Below, piece by piece: positions 24,943-36,262 of a DNA stretch of 64,000 nucleotides. Numbering within the stretch: the stretch's first letter is position 1; the number at the start of each line of letters is the position of its first letter. This stretch comes from Zygnema cylindricum (lineage: Eukaryota > Streptophyta > Zygnematophyceae > Zygnematales > Zygnemataceae), in NCBI GenBank assembly GCA_037447655.1, contig JBBHKE010001676.1, positions 121,001 to 185,000 of the forward strand. The letters run 5' to 3'. Under the pieces are notes generated by a model. It was given only the letters and a program-made list of their open reading frames with translations, had not been told where the DNA came from and made no database searches. A program made the position numbers and the translations under genes.

Positions 24943-26457
24943 TGTAACAAGATTCATTACGTCTCAAAAAATCCTATTACTAGAACCAATTTCAACCACA
25001 CATTCCATACATTCAAAAATTACACATTCACATTGAAATCACCCACATTAAGGATAAACATTAAATTAGAAAAGGCTTTTGTCCACATAACATTAGCTTG
25101 ATCTCTTGCCCTCTAGGCTCAACCCTTATTTTAAAGCTTTTTCCACTGCTCTCCACTCTTTAATAATTTTATCTCTTAACTACTAAAACACTGGTAGTTA
25201 GTAAGAGATTTCAGTGCAAAAATGTCATTGCTCCAATTTGGGATTATTCGCTCTGGTAATTTCCACCAATTTTTCCAAAGGAAAAGATGCCTACTCTTAT
25301 TTTGGAATTCACTATTTATCCATTATCGCCCAAGACCAGCCAGCCCAGAGTCAGCGCTCCGTTGAACAAGTTCTCACTTGGGCCAATCATTGATCAGCTT
25401 CAACTCAGACTGACAAATGAAAAAACGTGCGAAGTCTTTGACTAACTACGTAGCATTTCCCACCAACAAAACGCTACAACGTGAATCGTTATTAGCCTTA
25501 TGTACTTTATATCGGCACCTTAAAATTTTGACATTAATACCCGAAATACTGTGAATGAATCTAATTTTTCCGTGACGTTAATTAAGGTTCTTGTAAATTA
25601 GCGTTAACGATGATACCTTACTTATTTTTAAAATAGAGTGGTGTACGGGAGGTGTTTGTTCATATTACACTGTACTTCGTTACCAAAAATCGTACAGAAA
25701 TGGTAGTTAACTTATATTGGCTGCATATAGAACTGCGCTTAGAATAAACTTTGAGTCGATTTTGCGACAAACACGTTCGCAAACCCAAATTAGAATTATG
25801 GATTAGTTATAGTAAAAGGACGCGATGTTGTACGGATTGTTAGATTTTGTACTTCTACCTATTTTAATGTATATGTAATGACGGCGAATCCAGTACACCT
25901 AAATCAGCGTTATGGAGAAATTACAATCAAACATTTTTTTGAAAATGGGATTGATATACAAATTAGCATTAATGACACTAATTCATTATTAATACTAATA
26001 ATTTCTATAGTCTAATAACGATTCACGATGTACCTTTCACAGTGTAACATTTAAGTGCAAAAGTGTGCGCGAATCAAAACGCAACTTTACACGGACGCGT
26101 GTCACAAATTTCATGCGTGAAACTAAAGACGAAATTCTATAAAATGAGAGTGACGTTTCGTACAAAAAATTGCAGGAAGCGAACCATCTTCTGTACCAAA
26201 CGACATATTTATTCATTTAGTACTTCATAAACATACGCCTAACATTTTGAGACTAATTTGACCCTTAACCTGCTATAATGAACACTTCACTTGCAGTTTG
26301 ACCACGCGTTGTCACCTAAATACACCAATCGGTATACCTTTTGAAATACCACTCCAAACAGTGCGATTCCTTTGCGGACGTCTACCATATTCATAACTTT
26401 ATATCCTAAACACTTAAATACCCATTTATGAACATGTTGGGTCCCTTATTTTTTACA
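24943..26457 (-). repeat. 5' LTR of the Gypsy element (interrupted by a MITE)
   Basis: It matches 13082-14725 once the MITE at 25477-26030 is removed, giving a net length of about 960 bp. Its outer end, ttttttaca, is followed by the target duplication gtgag. Confidence 0.9.
25477..26030. mobile_element. TA-inserting MITE inside the Gypsy 5' LTR (554 bp)
   Basis: Inverted ends caacgtgaatcgttattag and ctaataacgattcacgatg are flanked by TA on both sides. The sister LTR carries the empty site cgctacctttcac (about 13614), where a single TA stands. This is direct evidence for a TA target duplication, as in the Tc1/mariner superfamily. Confidence 0.9.
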
Positions 26458-26462
26458 GTGAG

Positions 26463-27756
26463 AAACTTATAAAATTAGTGATGTCTACTTTGTCACAAAT
26501 GAGAGTGATCTCACAATATCACAAAAAACTATACACCCTTAATCTTCGTTGTTTTTGTGGAAGTCACCAATTGTTGCAAGTTTTAGTCACAATTTTTACC
26601 CACGTCTACAACCATCACATTTAAAGTTACAGTTTAATTTTCACACATTAGAACGCTCTTCAATGTGCAGCGTTAATCGTAATTAGTGTTAAAATTTTAT
26701 CTCCATTCAACAATTTTTTTCTCCGTACACACTTGTCTGATTGTAAACGAAAGACGTCGATAGAGAGGTGAGAATCTTGCCTACCTATGGTAACTATATG
26801 ATTGACAACCCGATAAGTGTGCATTGAAAAAGGTTGTTTAAAGTGGCAAAAAAACCTTTAACACTAACAATAATTAGTTGAACGTCGAACCTTTAAATAA
26901 ATGCAAAGTGCCAATTCAAAGTATCAGTTACATGGGCATATCCCGTTATGCGCAAAGTAAGGATTGAAGTGAAATGAAACTACTAAAAATCGAGGTTGCA
27001 CATAAAAATTTAGCTTGAACGGAACGAATCAAAAAACGTACTAAAAATGAAAACATACACGCATAAAAGTATTAATAGAAGTAGATGAAAAAAAATGTGG
27101 GAGGTGGCGAGCGACCCAATGTAGTCACACAATCTTTGAACCAACAATGTTACGTTAATATTTACATTGGCATTTATTCACACATTGTAGATCTAAAAAT
27201 CAAGTACCTTCTGTTGGTACGAATTTAAACACATGTAAAATATTTTTTTACCATAAGGTAATAATCCCATATAAATCCTACAAAAAAAAAATTGTCAAAT
27301 ATTTTTCTAAAAATTGCCTCAATCTGCTGCCTTTATTTGGACTTATTCATCATAGATTGTCCTTTGTTGTAGTGAAACCATAACGTGACCGGACTATAAT
27401 AATTATTCTGTGTACTATTTTTTTATTATTGTTTTTCATCTTAGTCAAAATGCGTACTTTCTTTTTTAATTATTGTTTTTCATCTTAGTCAAAATGCGTA
27501 CTTTAGACCATTACATTGGTGATTCTCCAAATATAGAACTCCCGCTTCTCAATTTTTCTATTAGGTTAAAATTTAACTTGTGCTAACACTGTGGAGTTAT
27601 CGTAGGTTTTTGTTGACTAATTTGTTCAGGAAGTGGGCTAACATGCAACACGTTAATTTACATGTGGTCCTCCGTGTTTTGTTAGTTTAACGCATGGCCG
27701 GCCGTGTGGATTGTGCTTTCGTTTGACATTCGATGTTTACAACCATGACAAAGTTG
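26463..27756. repeat. Worn MITE and a 44-bp tandem duplication; no gene
   Basis: About 26663-26900 resembles the short MITE at 5109-5326 (shared inner ctccgtacacacttgtc-like sequence) with weak ends. At 27425-27512 a 44-bp unit containing catcttagtcaaaatgcg occurs twice in tandem. Nothing coding was recognised. Confidence 0.5.
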
Positions 27757-28213
27757 TAGTGTTGTGTAGCAGCAAGAAATTTATCACGATAAAATCGAAA
27801 TCGATAGTTATCGTTTATCGAACGGTCAGGGATCCCGATATATCGCTTCGAGACTAACAAATTCCTTATCGACGATAAGTGGAATTAATATAGCACGCTA
27901 TATAGTCGTACTTTACATATATTGTATTATGTTTTTCACTGTATATAGCGTGGCATGTCACGTGTAATAACCTATTTTGTACTCTGTGTAACGGAATAAC
28001 CACGACTCAGTACGACGGTATAAATCGCACAATTGTACGGTAAGAACTGTACAATTATCGATATCGGTGTTATCGTGAAGAAAAACCGATATTATCGGTG
28101 TTTTATCGGCGATAACACCGCTGTCGGTATATCGTGCCAATGTATTCATTATCGGCAACCCCACAAAAGGTACATATCGATTATCGGCAAATCGCTGACG
28201 ATACACAACGCTA
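27757..28213. mobile_element. hAT-type MITE, second family (457 bp)
   Basis: Inverted ends tagtgttgtgta and tacacaacgcta are flanked by 8-bp repeats differing by one base (caaagttg and caaatttg). The interior is rich in atcgata/tatcg palindromes. A related copy, inverted, was the landing site of the 5.5-kb hAT element at 53.1-58.6 kb. Confidence 0.75.
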
Positions 28214-28400
28214 CAAATTTGTAATTGGTTGATTACACATGACTCAATAGTACGAAATGTGTACTAATGTGTTCCTAAGCTGTACTATTTCAGACAGGAT
28301 GGTGTAGGCGCGTTCGCCCAACCAAAATACAAGCGTTGTGTATCGAGGGCCCTTTGCCGATATTGTACATGTACCTAGGCTAGTATTAGCCTATTAAGTA

Positions 28401-28618
28401 CACCGCGAATCGCTGTTAGGGTAAATCACGCTAATTCGGCGCCCCTAATTTTTTTCCCAAATTCTTAAATAGAGTGATTAATTCTATTTATAAAAACCCT
28501 AAAAAACAAATTAGAGTGACTGGTTTGCTTGAAAATCCCCAAATTCCCAATTAGCGTCAATCACACTATTTGTTCTTTATCACTAAATATTTGTTAACGC
28601 TAATAGCGATTCGTGGTG
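28401..28618. mobile_element. Short TA-inserting MITE (218 bp)
   Basis: Ends caccgcgaatcgctgttag and ctaatagcgattcgtggtg have TA on both sides. It is the same family as 5109-5326, 31429-31627 and others. Confidence 0.82.
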
Positions 28619-28894
28619 TACTCGACAGTTGACTTGTCGTTTCGATATAATAAGATGCTTAATATCGCAGTGATTTGTCGATATTGTCTCGATATGCAGA
28701 TAAAATTTTTCCGCGATATTTCGAGGCAACGTCGGTCGTCGGGTTCCAAATTTTTTAATTGTCCGTACACTGAAAAATTCGAAGAAGAAATACAGGTCTC
28801 CACTCGTCTGGCGAAGTCTCGTTCAATAGTTCCACGTCACAAAATCAGTCTGGGATAATGGAGACAAAAAGTGATTCTGTTATTACCCACTAGA

Positions 28895-29250
28895 ATATAA
28901 AGTCTTTGCAGGATAAATTAAAAAGCACGATGGTAAACCATCTGAGTCTTGGGGTACAAAAGGGGTGGCATAACCAACACTGAAAAACAACAATAAAAAA
29001 CAAAAAGAGCGACAAGAACCCACCCTAAAAAAAGGAAGCAACAACAAGGAAAATAAAAGCACCCTAACTCAAAATGAAAAGCACAGCAACTCACAAAAAC
29101 AAAAATACAAACCCCAACCCCAACCCTAACTCAATTAAATATCTACGAAAAACAACCCCGTAAGTCCCCCCAGCCCGGGGGAGCACGTTGAAATATGGAT
29201 TGTATTTCCGTCCCTTCTTGTCTTTGAGTCCCCGCCGCAATCCATGCTTT
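28895..29250 (-). pseudogene. 5'-truncated LINE, 3' end only
   Basis: The reverse complement matches the last codons and 3' untranslated region of the LINE at 38.6-40.3 kb: cgtgctcccccggg, ggggacttacggggttgttt, then a gt-rich tail with ccaccccttttgtacccc and ggtttaccatcgtgc. Such short 3' copies are typical of aborted target-primed reverse transcription. Confidence 0.8.
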
Positions 29251-29257
29251 GCAACTA

Positions 29258-30345
29258 CACCGCGCATCGTTATTAGTGTCAAAGTTTAAATAGTGTGTAA
29301 GTAAATATACCGTCATTGACGCTAATTAAGAATTTGAAAATTAAAAAAAAATAGGTTTATTCTAATTTCAGTGTTCACGCTAATTTGGAACAGCAAAAAT
29401 GGAAAATTTTCTGTACGATTATATACATTATTATATGTATCCGTACAAAATATAAAAAATCGTACACCGTAGTGAAATTTAAATATCCGTACATGTCAGA
29501 CTTATTTACATGTCATACAAATCCCGTTTTTTTAGCGCACGTTCCTATGCGAACGCGTCCGATTTAATTCATTTTTTGTAAAATTTTCAACTAAAAAGGT
29601 ACATTTATGTACGGTCTGACATCGACCGTACACCACGCTATTTACATATTAATGTACTTTCGTTTTGTACGCTAATTTGTATGGAACCTCAATTAACGTC
29701 AAGGAAAAATTAAAATCACGTATACTATTTTTGGAAAAAAATCAAAATTTTAAGAACCCAAATTAGTGATCGTGACACTAATAACGATGCGCGGTGTACA
29801 GGACAGTACACCGCGCATCGTTATTAGTGTCAACGACACTAATTTGTGTTCTTAAAATTTGGATTTTTTTCCTCAAATAGGATACATGATTTTAATTTTT
29901 CCTTCACGTTAATTAAGGTACTGTACAAAATAACGTAAAGGACGAATTACAATAATATCTAAATAGTGTGGTGTACGGTCGATGTCAGACCGTACATAAA
30001 TGTACCTTTTCAAGTGAAAATTTTACAAAAAATGAGTTAAATCAGACGCGCTCGCATAGGATCGTGCGCTAAAAAAACGAGATTGTTCTGACACGTAAAT
30101 TAGTCTTACATGTACGGATATTTAAATTTCAGGACGGCGTACGATTTTCAATATTTTGTACGGATAGATATATTAATGTATATAATCGTACAACGAATAT
30201 TCCATTTTTGCTGTTCCCAAATTAGCATAAACGCCGAAATTAGAATACACCTTTTTTTTTTTTTTTTTAATTCTTAATTAGCGTCAATGATGGTATATTT
30301 ACTTCCACACTATTTAAACTTTGACACTAATAACGATGCGCGGTG
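29258..30345. mobile_element. Two copies of a TA-inserting MITE head to head (1.09-kb palindrome)
   Basis: Copy A (29258-29796, 539 bp) and copy B (29809-30345, 537 bp) are near-complete reverse complements separated only by TA-caggacag-TA. Each has ends caccgcgcatcgttattag with TA on both sides. Transcription across both would give a very long hairpin RNA. Confidence 0.9.
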
Positions 30346-30413
30346 TAATGGGGCTGCGCGCCTGCGCCACCGCAGTTTGCCGTACTTTTTGTACTTTCCA
30401 AAGTTACGACTTA

Positions 30414-31197
30414 GGCTGCGGCCCCATGTAGTTGTAACTTAGCGTACTTACTTTGTATTTTAGCGCGGAGCCGGCGGACCCGGATTTCAAGTGTCTCTAT
30501 GTGTTCATTCGAAATTATTACTTAAGTTTGTGACAATTGTATACGTCGACAACGCCCGTGACGGTTGTCACCGTGTACAATTTGTGATGACGCGCCATAT
30601 TTTCTTGAAACTTTTTGAAGCGTCGCAAGACACATCGTAATTTTTGAAACGATTTGCGGATTTGGTATGTCGCATGTCTTTGCGAGACATCGTTGACGTA
30701 CAGCCTTGCACCCGTGGCTGTGCAAAATGCCTTGACGTGAACCTCTCCCGTCCGGCCGCCATTACTTCGCAGATTTTTCACGTTCGCAGACTTTTCAACT
30801 TTGCGTGAAATGACACTGCAGCGTCGAGACCCCTGCAAAAAAAAGCCGTACAACATGCAAGCCGACAAAAACAAACAAACCCTGTACTTTTTTTTGTCGT
30901 CAAAACTTCTAAAATCTTTTCACACGTGGGAATATATTTTCAGATTGGTGTAGACGGATTTGCTTAGCTTAAAACACAGTGCCGATGTGTTTTATGATAA
31001 GCTTGAAAATGACGTGACAGTGGGTCGAAAAACCGCAAGACGACAAAATTTCGTACATCCTAAGTTCAAGAATGACGCAAATTGTACTTTACAAATTTGC
31101 GATTTCTTCGTACGGTCGTAACTTAGGCAGTACGGCGCTAAGTTATAAAGGAAAACGACAGAAAAAAACCCGAACTTAGCCACATGGGGCCGCAGCC
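30414..31197. mobile_element. PIF/Harbinger-like element (784 bp)
   Basis: Ends ggctgcggccccatgt and acatggggccgcagcc form a perfect 16-bp inverted repeat flanked by TTA on both sides. It is a different terminal family from the gggtg elements. It holds a 118-codon minus-strand ORF (30874-30518) with no recognised domain. Confidence 0.8.
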
Positions 31198-31428
31198 TTA
31201 TACGAGCCAAAGACCTTGGCAAGAAATGAAGCACGTCTATGGGAATCGCGTACCTAGGGATTGGTGGCCACATACTCATTCGTCCGTCTGCTGTCCGTAC
31301 AAGTCATGCAAGTCATGTGGCATGCCACACCTTGATTTTGATTTTGTTCCACAGAGTCCCAAACAGTTTATAATTCATTTGGGACATGTAATACTGTAAT
31401 TCCCATTTACTGCTCGAACCTCGAAGTA

Positions 31429-31627
31429 CACCTTGAATCGTTATTAGCGTATAGAAATTATTAGTGTAAAGAAAAAATTAGCGTCATTCATTCTAATTTA
31501 GTTCCAGGAGACGTGGCAGATTATGGTGCACGTCCTTAAATAGTGTAGTTTATTATATTTAATGTATCAATGTCAAAATTTTGGGGTGCCGATATAGCGT
31601 ACATAAGGCTAATAACGATTCACGGTG
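31429..31627. mobile_element. Short TA-inserting MITE (199 bp)
   Basis: Ends caccttgaatcgttattagcg and its partner cgattcacggtg are flanked by TA. It is a member of the CACCGCGAATCG family. Confidence 0.8.
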
Positions 31628-32202
31628 TAGTGGCGAGTTGTCCATGTCGTTGACCCTACACTGACAAAATATATATGTACAGCTCCTCCACAGGAAACCT
31701 ACCATCCAGAACTAAGTAGCCCTCAATTCAACAGGTAAGTAACAGACTCAGTTATAATATGAAACAAACGAGTACTTCTTCTAATTTTAACAGTGACAGC
31801 TTCTAGATATATAAAATCAGTACTTGTACCAGATTTGTACAGTCTGAAATCCGTAGCTAAGCACGTATTCTGATCACCTTATCAGCAGCTACGCGAGTTT
31901 TTCTGGAAGTTGAAAGCTGGTCTGTGACGTGACTTCCCACTTTGTTGCGAGCCTCTACATTAACAAAAAGCTACTGTACTGCAGCTTTTTACCTTCCGTC
32001 ACACTATCTCCAACCTGTCTCTTTCTAAGTGTAAACTTTTACGCTTGCTATCTGTTAGATTTTATGATTTGTCCAAATGATTTGCCTCTCCCACGCTCAA
32101 AGTCTCCTGTCTATTTTCTTAGAAAGAGATAGAAATTCTGTTTGGTTTTTATCAAACTGACAATGATTGTGTAGCTCATTTCTATTCTATTCAATACTGT
32201 CG

Positions 32203-32205
<3 letters not shown>

Positions 32206-32276
<71 letters not shown>
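32206..32276. repeat. (CT)n microsatellite just before an ORF start
   Basis: About 35 uninterrupted ct units end eight bases before the ATG at 32284. Long CT runs are frequent in plant 5' UTRs. It is open in frame, but the resulting (LS)n peptide is not a credible protein part. Confidence 0.9.
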
Positions 32277-32277
<1 letters not shown>

Positions 32278-32283
32278 GCAACC

Positions 32284-33546
32284 ATGTTAGCAACTTCCAC
32301 GGAGTCCACACTTCTTACAAATCCCGTCCTCTCGTGTTGTAAAGGATTCTCTCCATGGCTGGACTGCTCTTCCTGTCCCAGTGATGACGGGTCAGGCACA
32401 ACAAAGTCAACCCTACCTCTTAAATATCGCAGTGATGAAAAAATAAGAGACAATAACTATTCGTCCAAACGTCTCACATATGAAGAAGAGCAAGAAGCTC
32501 GTGAAAAAGCGAAAGTCGAGCGTGCAAAAATGGCGTGGAAGAAAGCATCTCGAGCCGCCATGGAAAAGAGTTTGGACAAAGAAAAGTCTTCATCTCCGAA
32601 TTTCCGTAAAGCTGCCGATGCGTTAATCCGGGCCGCGGAGAGACAAAATTCAAAACAAGTCTCAGTAAGTCCTTCTAGCAGGAGTCAATTTTCAGGAACT
32701 TCTCCAAGAAATAGAGGGTTTGATTCAGTGACTGAATCTGATCGGAGGTTAATAGCGGGAAGTACTGTCGAAAGTGATTCCTGGAAATCTCCACCAACAG
32801 CTTTGGCATCGCTTTCACTCAGTGATTGGTCAGATTCTTCTTCTTCAGTTGAAGCTTCTTTGCCTGTAGGACATGAGAGAAGTATTTCCCCACTTAAGTC
32901 ACCTCGTTATGCTACAAAAAAATCGGCTAACTTAAATGCTCTTTTATCTGGCAGTCGAAGCGACAATTTGAGGTTTTTGACACCTCAGAATGTCCCCATG
33001 GCTTCCCTTCCTTCTCCTCCAAGTATGACATCAGCTGCTGTAGGCCGGCAGTCCTCTTTCCGGAAACTTGCTAAGCCTCTAATGCTTGATGATGGAGAAA
33101 ATGAGGAGGAGCCAGTTTTGGAAAAATCTCTTACCTGGTCTGCTCCGTCCTCGAGAAATAGTGTTGATTCTCCTCGGCTCAGTCAGAGCCAAGCCTTACT
33201 CGCAAAACTTGGAGGTCTTCAATCTCCGAGAAATGCGGCTGCTCCGGGATTTTCAGAATATTCACAATCTGAACCTCCAGAGATTTCAACCTCAAGAAGA
33301 GAACAAAGCTTTCCCTGGAAATCTCGGGTGTCGTCTCCACATCAATCACCGATTAAGTCGCCGAGTTCAAAAAGAGGTGATGGGAGTATAAGCTGGGAGA
33401 ATCGGAGGGATAGCAAGAACTTTTCTGTGTTGAAAGAGGAAGCTTATGATATTTTGATGGTACAGAATCAGAAGAGAATGCAAAGGGATCGACATCGGAG
33501 GTCCAGTACGGAAACAGGAGAGATAGGTGCGTCAGGGTCATCATGA
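32284..33546 (+). CDS. Uncharacterised Ser-rich 420-residue protein
   Basis: A single open frame, ATG 32284 to TGA 33546. An in-frame upstream ATG at 32167 would add only the CT-repeat peptide, so 32284 (context gcaaccATGt) is preferred. About residues 60-100 form a charged, probably helical segment (EEEQEAREKAKVERAKMAWK). The rest is Ser/Pro-rich and probably disordered, with several SP and S-P-x-K/R-like sites (SPLKSPRY, SPIKSPSSKR), and ends in a basic stretch (QKRMQRDRHRRS). There is no signal peptide, membrane segment or known domain. Codon usage and length argue for a real gene. It could be the main exon of a longer one. No function is assigned. Confidence 0.75.
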   Translation: MLATSTESTLLTNPVLSCCKGFSPWLDCSSCPSDDGSGTTKSTLPLKYRSDEKIRDNNYSSKRLTYEEEQEAREKAKVERAKMAWKKASRAAMEKSLDKEKSSSPNFRKAADALIRAAERQNSKQVSVSPSSRSQFSGTSPRNRGFDSVTESDRRLIAGSTVESDSWKSPPTALASLSLSDWSDSSSSVEASLPVGHERSISPLKSPRYATKKSANLNALLSGSRSDNLRFLTPQNVPMASLPSPPSMTSAAVGRQSSFRKLAKPLMLDDGENEEEPVLEKSLTWSAPSSRNSVDSPRLSQSQALLAKLGGLQSPRNAAAPGFSEYSQSEPPEISTSRREQSFPWKSRVSSPHQSPIKSPSSKRGDGSISWENRRDSKNFSVLKEEAYDILMVQNQKRMQRDRHRRSSTETGEIGASGSS

Positions 33547-36000
33547 TTATCAACATGAAACGTTTTTGTGTTTTTCTGTATGCTGGGTTGGTGGAAAGGT
33601 GACGTACAAAGTCAGGTGTTCTCTGAGCTGAAAGGGTAAAGAGGGAAGAGTACAGAGTATAGTTTTTTCTCTAGTGTGGACAGTTCTTTTTCAAGGGAGG
33701 TTATTGTTTAACTTCTCTATTAGTGCAGTGATGTGTCATCTCACATTTGCTGAAGATAAACTTGCTTCCTGGCAGCTTTTGGAGAGCCAATTATTTGTAA
33801 TGGCTGACGTAAAAACCTAATGTTGTTGAGAGCAGTCAGAGAGTAATAAGGTAGTGCATGCATATAGATTTTTTTTTCCCATATTGTAAATGGGGAATGT
33901 AAGTTCATTATAGATTTTTGCTAGTCTTGTTATTGACGAGCCAGATGTGAATCCTGACACCTTTGTAGTAGACTGCAAGCTCAAGTTGCTTTAACAATGG
34001 TAACAATTAAAAGCTGCAGTCTTTTACATTCTGTGAATATTTCTGACATTTTTTTTTTGTTTTCATGTTTATCCATTTGCAAAAAGATTGGTTGTAATAT
34101 AAAGTCTCCTAAAGGCTTCGTTTGATTTTCTCCCTCGTATTCTGGGTAATTTGAGTTTTTTCCGTTTGTTCTTAATTCTCTGTCCTCCTTCTCTAATGCT
34201 TGAAAGGCTGACTACTGTTGCATCCAATGGAGCAAATTTGTGTTGGCCGAGATTTTTTTGGTGACGCCGGCCATTGTCACTTGTCCCTCTTTATTCTTAT
34301 GGTGACATCAGCTTACAGTTTGACTTCAAAAGGAAGTTGACCATTCCATACCCTCCGAAACTATTTACTTTATGTCTGATATAGTGGACCTCCTAAGGGT
34401 AGATCTGAGACGGAACAAAGTAGCTCACTCACTATGGATTGAGTAGCTCTCATTTGGGAGTCTGATTGGGATACATAAGCTAAAAGCATTGATGACATAG
34501 ATGCTAAGTATTCAATAAATGCCGGTTAAAGAATCAATTAAGGTGGCGAGTAATGTATAGATAAACCCTCATTTTTGAGGTTTGTGGAACTAAATGCTTG
34601 TCACTTGAAAGGGTTGACAATATTGGGTGGCTCTTTCCTTTTTTTTTTTTTGGTTAGTTATTCCAAAGACGATGAATATCATGTCATAGGTTTCAGGGTC
34701 CTGTTTCTCTTTTCAGTGTGCAGGAATTATCATTGTTTACATTTAATAGAGGGAAACGTAGGTATAATAGTCCTCTTAGTTGAGGATCCCATCTTTTGGT
34801 GATAAATGCACTATTAGCAAAAAGAATTTAGTTATAATTAGAATAAAATGAGGAAAGATGGTTAATTAGGTTAAGGTTTTACTTGAACCATTAGTGTATT
34901 GCTAGTGTACATGATTTCTGTTTGTGCAATCATGTAATGTAGTATTTGAAGGATTTTTCTGTGTACATTTCAAAAGTTAATTAGCAAAGCTGTTCTTAGC
35001 AACTTCCATAAGCTTAATCAATGACAGCAATTCAATAAAATTTGACGCAGTATGTGAGTTTTTGGTTGTCCAACGCAAAATCACATCATGTTATGTTTGA
35101 AGTGTGTACCAGAAACTTTTGATGATTGGTTTGTCGACATCCAGTAAAAAGGTTCACTAGAAAAATAAAATTATGCTAATTCCAAACCATCCTAGGACAG
35201 CAGTGAAATAATAGACAACGAAGGCAAAAAAGTTACAAGAGATCTAACTAAGATAACAGTAAACATTGCGGAAAAAACCAAAAGCAAAAAATCATAACAG
35301 GAGAATGAAAGAGTTAAAATAAAACAAATAAAAACCTTACCAAAAACAAAATCAGAACGTGAAAGCATAAAAAGTTCACCAAGCCAGCTTAAAAGGGGTA
35401 CACCTTTGAAACCCTCCTGTTCTCGGTGGAGCTTGTTGGGGAGGGTGTTAAAAGGAAATATGTTGCTCCTCACGGTTGTCAATTTATATTTTGCTGAAAG
35501 TATCTAACTTCCTCTTTTTCATTTGAAAAAGATCTGGTCACCAATCATCATTGAACATAAATACTTAACATCATAAACATCAGCCTTAAACAAAAACAAT
35601 GCTTGACAAAATCATCTTATAATAAACAAAGTTAGTTTGTACAGTTTCAAATTTCTACTATACAAAATTAAACACCAAATGTACAAACCATCAACTATCT
35701 CCCTTACACCCAGCGTCTCAAAAAAAGCCCTAAACTCCAACCTAATCCGTACACCAGTGAACCAGATCTCTATCTTTCTGTCCACTTCATATCGGATTAC
35801 AAAATCTTCCTCCAAACTGCCCTGAATCTCGTCAAAATATCATACACAATCTCAAATCCATTTACGCAGCGAAGCTTGTTTCTTTAGTTCTTTTGGAACT
35901 ACAGTACAGGCAAGTATCGACTGTAATAACCGTTCCAGCTGGCAATGGTACAGTACGTTTCAACTTCCATGTAAAGCTGCCGTAACTTTACTAAAGCTTT
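33547..36000. other. 3' flank of the 32.3-kb gene; no further gene seen
   Basis: AT-rich sequence with poly-T runs. No ORF has recognisable similarity. Polyadenylation-like aataaa motifs occur near 34515 and 35035, but no cleavage site can be assigned. Confidence 0.4.
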
Positions 36001-36001
36001 A

Positions 36002-36235
36002 ATAAACTGCCGCCGGGCGCCTGCAGCAAGGCATGAAACGCGAATACCATCTCCGCCTATGAACCGGCGTCACGTGCGGCCTGGCCAATCCTGTCGCAGG
36101 AGAGGCTGTGGCGAAGCCGCCTCCAGTTGGTCCGCCGACATGGATGCCAGGAGTTGTCGCGCTGGCAGCTGAGAAACGGCGGCGGCCCATAGTGTTGCCC
36201 ATGGCTTCGTAAGGAATAGTAAACAGCTGCACCAC
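36002..36235 (-). CDS. Possible terminal exon or small gene, unknown function
   Basis: On the minus strand a GC-rich open stretch follows a good acceptor (ttttttggatgtggtgcag) and runs to TAA near 36002, encoding about 75 residues that are Gly/Arg/Pro-rich (GIHVGGPTGGGFATASPATG). GC content is clearly above the flanks, which suggests coding, but no partner exon or family was found. With ATG at 36241 it would be an 80-residue single-exon ORF. Confidence 0.35.
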
Positions 36236-36262
36236 ATCCAAAAAACGACAAAATTGATTTGG

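Larger units (their letters stand above)
13082..26457 (-). mobile_element. Ty3/Gypsy LTR retrotransposon, full-length but decayed and nested
   Basis: The LTRs at 13082-14725 and 24943-26457 begin tgtaac and end in ca. The whole element is bounded by an exact 5-bp duplication, gtgag (13077-13081 and 26458-26462). On the minus strand the order is LTR, primer site, Gag, zinc knuckles, protease, reverse transcriptase, RNase H, integrase, LTR. This order (integrase last) defines Ty3/Gypsy. The span of 13.4 kb is inflated by element Y (15527-20069) inside integrase, a Harbinger-like element in one LTR and a MITE in the other. Confidence 0.93.
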
